Origin: Pratylenchus scribneri
Taxonomy: Eukaryota > Nematoda > Chromadorea > Rhabditida > Pratylenchidae
DNA: 64,000 bases
Assembly: GCA_030063045.1 (NCBI GenBank)
Contig: JAQSEB010000050.1
Location: forward strand, 682,001-746,000
Reading direction: 5' to 3'
The translations under genes and the position numbers were made by a program. Below, piece after piece: positions 24,576 to 34,134 of the stretch (the stretch's first letter is position 1; the number at the start of each line of letters is the position of its first letter). The notes beneath the pieces were generated by a model. That model searched no databases. It worked only from the letters and a program-made list of their open reading frames with translations, and was not told where the DNA came from.

Positions 24576-27500
24576 ATGAAGCGTCGACATCCAGCTTCTT
24601 CTTCCTCTGATGATTCCCATCGGCACATTTCCTCGCCTACTTCATCAGCTACAATTTTACTTGGCCGAAATCAGCCACCTTCAATGGAGGATCGTTTCTT
24701 CCCAAAACCACCGACTTCCATTCCTCAATTTTCGGCCCCATTTCTTCCAATTTTGCCATTCAATTTTCAAAGTCCTGAAAAGGTGAATTCCATTTTGAAC
24801 AATTCCAATTTTATTTCCCCCTAATTTTCAGCCTCTTTTCACCGAAAATTCGCCATTTGCTCCACAAAATCAGCAACAACAGGATGCATTGAATCAATTT
24901 GCCCTTTTATTGGGGGCAATTGGCCAACAACCACAAAATGGGGCAACATTTGGTGGACCAATAGGGACGGTGAATGGATTCGATGGGGAATGGACTCGGA
25001 AAAGAGTGGAAGAAAGAGGAGGCGAAGAAAGGGAGACGATGAACATTGGCCAACAACAAAATCAATCGAATGCGGGCCAAACCACACAAACGATTGTTCA
25101 GCAACAGAATGAGGTGGAATAAAAGGGAGAATTTATAAAATGGACGAAAAGGGTATCTAATTCTTTTGGCCAAAACTAAGCAGGGACTTAACTAATTTGG
25201 GAAGGCGATATGCCATTCGAAAGCTTTAAATGTCCTCTAAAAAGTGGCTTAATAAATTTTTATAAAAAATTATAACCCTTATAAAATAAGCTGCTTTTCT
25301 CCAAAAACTCAGATTTATTATAATCAAAGATATGTAAATTTTATAAAAATTGAATTTCATAAAATATAAAAATGCAACTTTGTAGAAGACAATTTGATCT
25401 TTCAAATGGTATATCGCCTTTCCAGATTGGCTGTTACCTTGTTGAGTTATATAGCCAAAAACTAACATACGTACTGAATCTTCCCCTTAACATTTGAATA
25501 TTTATTAATTATTTAATTTGGCAAAAGCAATTATCCTGTTAAAAAGTGATGCTTTAAATTAATAAAATATGTAGCCAAAATAGAGATCTCTTCCCCTTCC
25601 ATTTCCCCTCCACTTTCTTCTAATAAATCCGCTTTTTAAAGCCTTTTTAATTCCCCGCCGGACACATCAACAATTTTCGGATCCTCTCCCTTCACGATTT
25701 TTCCAATAATTAGCATTTTGTTGGGGCCCCGGCTGTCAGCTGCCAGCCTCCCTTTCCTTCCCTCCAGAGGGGATGGCACTTTTATATTTTTCCCCTTCTT
25801 CCGCCCATTAATTTTTTTTGTGCCTTTGAAATGTCCGAAATTGGCGGCATTTCCTCCGGAAAAAAATGAATTAAAAATGGATGTGGCATGTCCAATAAAA
25901 ATTCATTTGTCCTCCCAATGTGAATTCTTTCCATTTTCTTATATTCTAATTTAAGGCGGTCAGTGCCTTTCACATTTTATACAATGGGAAAATGGGATAA
26001 AAAGGCGGCATTTTCATAAAAATTCATTTATTTTTTGATGGATTCCATTGAAATTTGGAATGGAATGGGAAATGATGGGAAATATAGGAATTCATTGAGG
26101 GAATAAATAAAAGGGAAAATATTTAATTTGTCAAAAAAAAACATTGAAATTACCGAAACGGTTCAGAATTTTTTTTTCCTAAATCCTTAACTTTATATCC
26201 AACGGATAGATCTCTCTAATAAGACGCATCATTTGATAATGTTTTGGCTTAGATTTAACCAATTATAATTTAGTTTTAAACCATTAAACCAAAATAGGTT
26301 TAACCATTTAATCCCTTTAATTGTTGACCAAACCATACCCAAATTATATACCATTCAATGCGTCTTGACCAGCTCTATCCAATTTTGGGTATATTTGGTT
26401 TGGGAATGTAGGACAAACCCTTAAATAATTATAATTTCTAATTATTTTGGCTTTATATACTCTTTTTTCGGCAATTCCAATGTTTTTGGCCAAATTAAAA
26501 AACAATCCATAAATAAATTGAATTAGCCTTTCAAATTATTCCATAATAATTCAACAGGAAGCAGTGAACAATGCCAGTCCATCATCCTGCAATGGATTGG
26601 CCAGTGGCATTGGCCCATCCTCCCTTTTTGAGCTGTTCGCCCTCCTCCAACAGCAACAACAACAAATTGACCAACAATCGGCACCAAATCATGCAACTTC
26701 CTTTGATCAAATTCTTGGCCAATTGTTGGGATTGGATAGGAACATTGCTAATGGCAATGAAGGAGGAATGGCAGTGGGAGGATTGTTGCCAGAGGAAAAT
26801 GGACAAACGGTACAGTAGATGGGAGATATGAGAATACCGTATTTATTCTATTAGAAGCCCATGGGCTATAAGTTTCAGAGCCCTCAAAAGTAGCTGAAAT
26901 TTTCGAAACAAAAAATGCTTATTTCGGCTTAATTTCACCAAAAAATTAGGTTATTTTTGACATAAATTTTTCGATGGGTGGGCTTCTAACAGAGACTAGG
27001 CACTTGGATTCATAGAATAAATCTGGTATATTTTATTGTTAATGGAGAAGAATATTATAAGCTGGATATGAATTTGAATGAAGGGATTCACAGAGAAAAG
27101 GGGAGATGGAATTATGACTCTACTGTACTGCCCGAACCCCGAACTCCTCTGCTCTGTATTTTGTCTCACAGTTCAACGAGGCCATGGCCAATTTAGGAAG
27201 GCAATATATCATTTTAAAGGGCTAAATCTCTTCTATAAAGTGGCCTTAATTAATTCTATAAAATTCAAATTTTGAGACAACTATAAGTTTGCAAATGGGA
27301 ATAACCCTAGTTCATCTTCCTCCAGGGAAAATACATCTTTTTTCCAAAATATAATGAATTTTAAAGTATTCTAATCAAGCCACTTTATAAAGCAAATTCA
27401 GGTATATAGCTTTCAAAGATTGATTAGTGCCTCGTTGAGATCTAGGCCAAAAACCCATGGCAATTTGAAATTGTCCTATTCCACAGATTCATTTGGAATA

Positions 27501-30500
27501 TTTTTGTAATTTTTGATTCCTTCCAGCCAGCCAATTGTCCACAAAATTCAGCTGAAAATGCAGAGAGAAAACAAGAGGAAACGACCAAAACAATGAAGAG
27601 GAAAAATGGCTTCATTTTGCCGTCAAAATCACCAAATGAGAAGGCGGCAAGAAAAGGGGATGGTCCATTGGATTTGAGTGGCAGAAAAGTTGCGGAGGAA
27701 AAAGTGGATGGAATTGGGAAGGAAGAAGGACAAAAAGGTGAACGGTCTGCTGAACAACAACAAAAACAATGTGGTTCATCCCCATTGCCTCATCCTCCAC
27801 CTGCGGTTGGGCCAACGCCCCATCAAATTGCGCAAATGTTGATGGCATCGACGCCACATTTTCCCGCCGGAATGTTGCCATTGCCACCTCAAATGTTTGG
27901 CCAAAATCCACAAATTGGCAATGCTACTGGTCAACTTCAACATTTCCCACCAAACAATTGTACGAAATACGAATCCAATCCATTTTTTTTAAAGATAAAC
28001 TTGTCGCCTCTTTGCCTCTAGGCCAATTAGACGCCGTTTACAATAACTTATCAAGGATTGAATCAATTTTAATAATTTTAGTAGCAAATTAAAGAGCAGA
28101 CTTTTGACTATCAAATAATATAAAAATTATTTAAATTAGTTCAGAATTGGTGAAATTGTGCACAGAAAAACTATTTGAAGTGACCTTTACGATGAATTAG
28201 CGAACTTTTTGGTGGTTTTTCGGGCGCAGCTTCATCAATTTTAAACGAATTTAAATAAAAATTATTATTTAATAGCCAAAAGTTTGCTCTTTAATTAGAT
28301 AAAAAAATCATCAAAATTGGTGCAATCCTTGACGAATTATTATAAAGGGCGTCAAATTGGCCCAGAGGCTTCGAGTTGGGCAGCTCATTCCAATCCATTT
28401 TCGGCCAAACAATCAAATAAAACCACTTTTCAGTGCCACCATTTCCGCCTCATTTTCTAGGGCTATTGCCACCTCCATGGTTGTTTGGTTGCCCTCCGCC
28501 GCCACTGCCACCCGGTTCATCATTTCCTCAAATGCCACCTCCCCCTCCTGTCACCAATAATCACGCATTTGGCCTAATCCCAAATCAAAGTCCAACATCT
28601 GCTGCCATCGCCACCCAATTCATGCAATTCGACGATGAAGAAGATTGGGAACAAATGATGGAAATAAATTGTACGGATGAAGCGGAAAAGATCCGAGAAT
28701 TGGCCGGCGAACATGCTCAACCACCGACCGACCCAAATCAATGTATCATTTGCCGCCGGGTGCTTTCCTGCAAATCCGCCCTACAAATGCACTATCGAAC
28801 GCATACAGGTAGAGTGGAATTGAGATGGGGTGCAATTGGTCGAAAATAAATTTTCGAAAAATTTAAAAGGCACAATTCCCAATAAATGATATTCTAGGTC
28901 TTAAGAAGGGAAACCCCTTAACACTTTAACAGTCATCACCCTAATTGTAAGGTAGCCACTTTTGATGAAAGTTTGCCTTTTTTAGTACATAGGATGCCTT
29001 CACCTAAATCGCTATTTTTATCTGATGAAGGCAGGTGCCTCGGATTTTATGGACATTGTCAGGCGCGCCCAACCCATGTTTGGGATAGGACCTTTGCCGG
29101 ACCTCCAGAGGGGTCCAGGGATCCTCTCCCGAGCGCGAAATATGGATTTTAGACTTTATTTTTTATTTATTTATTCAAAAGGAAATGTGTGAAAATAAGA
29201 GGAAAATGATGGGGAAAAAGTGGGCAAATTATGAACCAACAAAAAGTGAACATTTAGCGGGGAATGAAGCGGGTTTAAAAAGGCAGATTGGGGCATTGGG
29301 GCGATATTTGATTGATATTGATATGGTGACGGGACAAAGGCAAAGTGGGGATAGAGTAGGATGAATGGAAGAAGCACTTTGGCATTATTGGCATTGACAA
29401 TCATAAAGTCTACTTTTGGTCATATTACATATCTTTTGAATTGGCCTAAAAACATGAATAAATATCATTTTATAGCGAATTTAATGGGCTTTTATTTTGG
29501 TTAAAATAGTCATCTAAATACGAGGAACTATCTTGATTAGCTAGAGTCGGTGGATCATGATTAATTCGAATACTTGAATTTTGGCTAAAAATAATTGTTT
29601 AATTTACATCAATCTTGAAAACTTTTTTGTAGGCGAACGCCCATTCAAATGCAAAATATGCCAACGGGCATTCACGACAAAAGGCAATTTGAAGACGCAC
29701 ATGGGAGTGCATAAGGCCAAGGCACCACTTCGGCAACATTTATTTGCCATTTCCCAAGGAGGCGGCGGGAATGGTTCAAGTCCAACATTGAATCATCAAA
29801 GGGAGGAAGATGGGCCAACTCCTTTAAATGATAATGGCGGTGGCGAGGATGGCAACAGTATCAGCATTCAATGCCAACAATGTGGATGCAGATTGGCTAA
29901 TTTAGGCCAATTGCAGGCACATTTGATGGAGGAACATGGCCAACAAAGGTGGGACATTGGGCGTAGCCTTCATATTTGGAATCTAAGAAGCTAACTTGTC
30001 GCCTTTTAAAATAACTCTTCAAGGACTGGGCCAATTCTGATGAATTTGTTATCAAATTAAAGAGCAGACTTTTGGCTATCCAAATAATATTAAATTTATT
30101 TAAATTGGTTCATCAATTATGAAGTTGTGCACAAAACAACCATTGAAAATTCACTAATCCATATTAAGGTCATTTTAAATGGTTTTTTGTACATAACTTC
30201 ATCAATTCTGAATCAATTTAAATAAAATTAATATTATTAGACAGCCAAAAGTCTGCTCTTTAATTTGATACCAAAATCATCAAAATTGGTTCAGTTCTTG
30301 ATGAATTATAAGCGTTCGCGTCAAGTTGGGTCTTATCTAAACAAGTATAAGACATAAGAGATAGCTTCATTTTAATCCAAACCAAATACCAAAACCTTTA
30401 TCAATAGAATGCCACTTCTTCCTCCTCCTTCATCTTCTTCTTCTTTATCATCATTCCCAGCCACCTCTTTATCTTCCTCATCCGCCCATCCAAATCCAAC

Positions 30501-33452
30501 AACAACAATGCCAATACCGCCAATGTTCAATGTTTCCACCACCTCAAATTCGTCCTCTTCTTCATCATTCTTGCCGCCTTCCATTCCGCCACATCCATCC
30601 ATGATTGCCCCCGGCCTTTTCCCATCTTCGGCCACCTCCCATCCATTTGCCCAATTACTTTTCATGGCAAATCGTCCAACAATGGGCCAACCACCTTCTC
30701 CTAATTCTGCGCCAAATTCTGAACCAATAAATCATGGTTTGGCATTGGCAAATTTGTTTTTGCCACCGGAACAGCAGAAAGCGAATTCGAGAAGGGAGGA
30801 AGGGACCGTAAAGGAGGATTTGGGAGAAAGGTGAGGCGGAATATTTGTGACCTCATCAGTACCTGAGCCTCAGTTAGTTTTTGGCCCAAAGCTCAGTTAG
30901 TTTTTGGCCCAAAGCTCAGCGAGACAATGGCCAATTTGGGAAGGCGATATGCCATTTAAAAGCCTAAAGTGTCTTCTATAATTTGGATATTTTTAATTTC
31001 AAAAATTTTAATTTTAAGAAAAGCTTCAATTCTTTAATTAAAATGAACTCGAATTTTCTGATTGAGTGGAGGAAAATCCGCTTATTTCACAAAATATTAA
31101 AATTTTCAAAACATTAGAATAGCCTCCTTTTAGAGGACATTTAGGGCTTTCAAATGGTATATAGCCTTCCGAATTGGTTTTTCCTTATTGAGTTATGGCC
31201 AAAAGAGAGATCCAGGTTATTGAATTGTCTTGTTTTATGTATGGGAAATATTTTTAAATATAAATTGGGATCAATTTAGTGCGCAAAAAATGGACGAAAA
31301 TGATGAAAATAATTTGGAGGAAGCACAAAGTAGCCATAATGGCTTATCGGAGGAGAAGGATGAGAAGGATTCCAAAATAGCATTGGCCCCATTGCCTGCA
31401 TTTTTCATTCAACAATTGGCCGCAAAATGCGAAGAACAACAATTTTGCCAAAATGAAGAAAGGGAAGCGGAGGCGGAAATGGCGGCACCAAAGTTGGCAA
31501 AGGAAGATGGCGGAGAGGAATTCAACAATGAAGATGAAGAGGATGAAAATGGGATGAAAAGGGAAGAAGAAGAGAATGAGGAAGCAAAATCACCGGATCT
31601 CCAAAAACAAGGCCACAGCCCACCTTCAACATCTTCTTCCTCAATGGCAATGGCCACTAATGGATTGATTGGCGGCAACAACATTGTTGGGAATGGCACA
31701 CCGGGCCAGGAAGCAACATTGGATGGCGAGAATCCTCTTGAAAAGATCCAACGGATATTTTCTGCTGCCGATTCACCGCCTCCTCATTCATCTGTCGCCT
31801 CCAATGCCTATTCCCTTTTGGCCCCATTGAATCGTCCGCCACATGCCAAACATCAATGCCGATGGTGCATGAAAGGATTCAGCAGTTCATCCGCCCTTCA
31901 AATTCACACAAGAACGCATACAGGTAGATTAAGAGATGATATGCCCCTGAATTGTGGTCGTTTACTCATCAAGAATTGAACCAATTATGATATTTTTGCA
32001 ATCAAATTAAAGAGCAGACTTTTGGCTATCAAATGATATGAATTTTATTTAAATTGGTTCAGTATTGATGAATTTAAACGGCGACAAAATTGGTTTCCCT
32101 AATATCAATGACATAATCTATTCATCAATTTTCACCTTATTAAGGCGATCGCCCCTACAAATGCGACATTTGCGATCGGGCATTCACCACTCGGGGCAAT
32201 TTGAAAGTGCATAAAAGTAAAATGATTTAATATTGGCCCTAATAAGATTCTTCTAATCCTTTTAAGGCACTCATTCCGCCCCACAAAATCCTTCTCGACG
32301 CGGTCGCCGCATTTTTGACATGGAAGAAGCCATTTTGGGTGCATACCGCCAAAATATGAATGGCACAGAATTCCTCCCATTCCCCGGTGGCATCAATCAA
32401 AATGGCAGCGATGAAGGAGACGATGCCGCCGAATCACCGAATGGAGGGGAGGGCGATTCTTCTAATGGGCCAACAAATTCTGATGAAATGTCTAATAATG
32501 GACAAATGCTCAATTTTTTCAATGGAATTGATCAACAAGTGAGCATACACCGAGTAAATGGCCGCCCTTTAGTTATATGGAATAGAAAAACAGAAAATAT
32601 TCAATTTTCCTTAATGAAACGCTAATTAAATAATCTTTCTGGATGAAATAAAAAAATAAATAAAACTTTTTGGAATGAAACAAAAATCAGAATCATAATT
32701 AAAAACTTTCCGGAAGGAAATAAGAATTAAAACTTTCCGGAAAGAAATAAGAATTAAAACTTTCCGGAAGGAAATAAGAATTAAAACTTTCCGGAAAGAA
32801 ATAAGAATTAAAACTTTCCGGAAGGAAATAAGAATTAAAACTTTCCGGAAAGAAATAAGAATTAAAACTTTCCGGAAGGAAATAAGAATTAAAACTTTCC
32901 GGAAAGAAATCAGAATTAAAACTTTCCGGAAAGAAATCAGAATTAAAACTTTCCGGAAAGAAATCAGAATTAAAACTTTCCGGAAAGAAATCAGAATTAA
33001 AACTTTCCGGAAAGAAATCAGAATTAAAACTTTCCGGAAAGAAATCAGAATTAAAACTTTCCGGAAAGAAATCAGAATTAAAACTTTCCGGAAGAAAATC
33101 AGAATTAAAACTTTCCGGAACAAATTAAATTAATTTTCCGAGGATATTTAGAGAATAAATTTATTTCCTCCTTAATCCACTGTTTACTCCCCTAATTTTT
33201 CAGACGCTGTTGAATCAAATGAATTTATTTCTGTTGGCAGCCAGTCAATTTGGTGGAATTGGCCAACAAAATGGTGGGCAACAACAACAACGCCAAGAAG
33301 ATGATGAGGAACAAGGTGGCGATGAAATTGACGAGGAAGCAAATGGTCGGACAGACTCGCCGGGAACAATAGAAAATGGACAGGAAGAAAATCAACAATT
33401 GGCGGCGACATCAAAATCACAACAATTGGAACAAGCTGCCGGTGTTATTTGA
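24576..33452 (+). CDS. sem-4: Spalt-family C2H2 zinc-finger transcription factor (SEM-4/SALL)
   Basis: Nuclear transcription factor, probably a repressor of neuronal, vulval or mesodermal fate genes as known for SEM-4. Eleven exons: 24576-24782, 24832-25113, 26558-26809, 27527-27959, 28434-28808, 29633-29948, 30408-30830, 31280-31923, 32145-32216, 32267-32538 and 33204-33452; 1174 aa with all phases closing. A Q-rich part (LFELLALLQ-type segment with [11 protein letters not shown]) lies near residue 200. A PLDLS CtBP-type motif is at about 294-298. Zinc fingers 1 and 2, about 495-543, read [21 protein letters not shown] and [20 protein letters not shown] (first finger shown from its Cys), the hallmark Spalt pair. 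A single odd finger ([17 protein letters not shown]) is at about 597-618. A second pair, about 956-1004, includes [20 protein letters not shown] and [20 protein letters not shown]. An acidic and Q-rich tail follows. Eight of ten introns contain repeats. Confidence 0.95.
25161..25460. repeat. Family B foldback element, copy B6 (Spalt intron 2)
   Basis: Complete copy beginning 47 bp after the donor at 25114: TTTTGGCCAAAACTAAGC on the left, GAGTTATATAGCCAAAA on the right. The intron is 1444 bp long and also holds a family F fragment. Confidence 0.87.
26340..26440. repeat. Family F repeat, copy F1 (Spalt intron 2)
   Basis: The stretch containing CAGCTCTATCCAATTTTGGG, ATTTGGTTTGGGAATGTAGG and ACAAACCCTT is repeated in reverse complement at the right edge of the window (about 63890-64000). 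The surrounding TTTAACCATTTAATC-type sequence may belong to it; boundaries are uncertain. Confidence 0.7.
26835..26997. repeat. Family E foldback element, copy E1 (Spalt intron 3)
   Basis: Starts ACCGTATTTATTCTATTAGA followed by AGCCCA, and ends with the inverted counterpart GGGCTTCTAACAGAG. The interior is closely related, in reverse complement, to copy E2 at 48737. No coding capacity. Confidence 0.8.
27158..27454. repeat. Family B foldback element, copy B7 (Spalt intron 3)
   Basis: Diverged copy: TTTTGTCTCACAGTTCAACG on the left, with AGGAAGGCAATATATCATT and a degraded right arm ending CTCGTTGAGATCTAGGCC. It ends about 70 bp before the acceptor at 27526. Confidence 0.75.
27665..27679 (+). 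other. PLDLS (CtBP-binding type) motif in Spalt exon 4
   Basis: Codons for Pro-Leu-Asp-Leu-Ser followed by Gly-Arg-Lys, at about residues 294-298 of the Spalt protein, in a charged and probably disordered stretch. PxDLS is the canonical docking motif of the CtBP corepressor. The motif is seen; the interaction is inferred. Confidence 0.6.
27998..28360. repeat. Family A foldback element, copy A2 (Spalt intron 4)
   Basis: Occupies 363 of the 474 bp of intron 4. AACTTGTCGCC is followed by a short insertion before the rest of the left arm (ACGCCGTTTACAATAAC, AAATTAAAGAGCAGAC). The right arm is AGCCAAAAGTTTGCTC to GGGCGTCAAATTGG. Confidence 0.9.
28946..29040. repeat. Family C repeat, copy C4 (Spalt intron 5, partial)
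   Basis: Contains AAGGTAGCCACTTTTGATGA and GATGCCTTCACCTAAAT, matching the left half of C3. No right arm was found. It is followed at about 29055-29145 by a short GC-rich stretch. Confidence 0.65.
29993..30328. repeat. Family A foldback element, copy A3 (Spalt intron 6)
   Basis: AACTTGTCGCCTTTTAAAAT on the left and GCGTCAAGTTGGG on the right, with both AAAGAGCAGACTTTTGGC and its inverted copy. It starts 44 bp after the donor and ends about 80 bp before the acceptor of a 459-bp intron. Confidence 0.92.
30878..31205. repeat. Family B foldback element, copy B8 (Spalt intron 7)
   Basis: Complete copy with an extra tandem duplication of about 23 bp at the left end (CAGTTAGTTTTTGGCCCAAA occurs twice). 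The right arm ends GAGTTATGGCCAAAAG. It fills most of a 449-bp intron. Confidence 0.87.
31950..32092. repeat. Family A element, copy A4 (Spalt intron 8, internally deleted)
   Basis: Only about 143 bp: the left arm (TCAAATTAAAGAGCAGAC, TTTTGGCTATCAAATG, AAATTGGTTCAG) joins directly to a terminal AAACGGCGACAAAATTGG. The middle and most of the right arm are missing, so the long hairpin is lost. The host intron is only 221 bp. Confidence 0.85.
32635..33137. repeat. TTCCGGAA minisatellite array 4 (27-bp unit, inverted; Spalt intron 10)
   Basis: About 16-18 units of the 27-bp type, in reverse complement relative to arrays 2 and 3 (AACTTTCCGGAAAGAAATCAG and GGAAGGAAATAAG variants). Two sub-blocks differ: units with AATAAGAATT on the left and AATCAGAATT on the right. 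It fills most of the 665-bp last intron of the Spalt gene. Confidence 0.96.
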
Positions 33453-34134
33453 ATCATAAAATGATGACCAAATTTGTTATTGCTGTTCCCATTACCTCTC
33501 CTTCCCAGCCACCCCATTTTTTTGTGCCCGATGCCCTTTATTAAATGTGAAAATGCTTTTATTTGTCGATTTTGCACCTAAATTAATTTTGATGATCATT
33601 TTACCCCAATCAAATACAAACAGGCCCAGTCCCTTTCCCATTTCCATTCATTGTGTCAAATGTTCAATTTTTTTTATTAAAATTTAAATGCGCAGAACAA
33701 TTCATTCACATTTTATTCAAAATACATTGATTGTTGGGATTTGGGATAGGAGACAATTCAATATATGGGCAAATTTTTTTGACTATAACTCAACAATGAA
33801 GCAACCAATTTAGGAAGGCAATATACCATTGTAAAGCCCAAAGTGTCCTCTAAAAAGTGGCATTCATAAATTTTAAGAAATCTAACATTAAGAAAATTTA
33901 CAAGTCTTTGAGCATGATAACTCCGAATTTTTGAAGGAAAAACTACTTATTTTACAAATTATTTTAATTTTCCTAAAATTAGTTATGCCCCTTTTTAAAG
34001 GACATTTAGAGCTTTTGAATGGCTTATCGCCTTCCTGAATTGGTTGCTTCTTTATTGAGTCATGGCCAAAAGAATGCCCGGATATACTGTATTGACAATA
34101 TATTTTAGAAGTGTCCCATTTAGGGGCCCTCCAT
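33453..34134. other. Convergent intergenic region, Spalt and K2P channel
   Basis: 682 bp between the two stop codons. It should hold both 3' UTRs. About half of it is family B copy B9. No further gene is visible. Confidence 0.5.
33773..34075. repeat. Family B foldback element, copy B9
   Basis: Complete copy (GACTATAACTCAACAATG on the left; GAGTCATGGCCAAAAG on the right). It is probably transcribed as 3' UTR of one of the two converging genes, or lies just beyond it. Confidence 0.87.

Noticed and set aside
27998..28360. Family A copies as introners that create new introns
   Set aside because: Splice sites lie 5-80 bp outside the element ends, and the residual length equals a minimal intron, so insertion into existing introns explains the data better. 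Kept only as an alternative to test.
32626..33123. 165-codon minus-strand frame of FRKVLILIS repeats
   Set aside because: Translation of inverted array 4 inside a Spalt intron.
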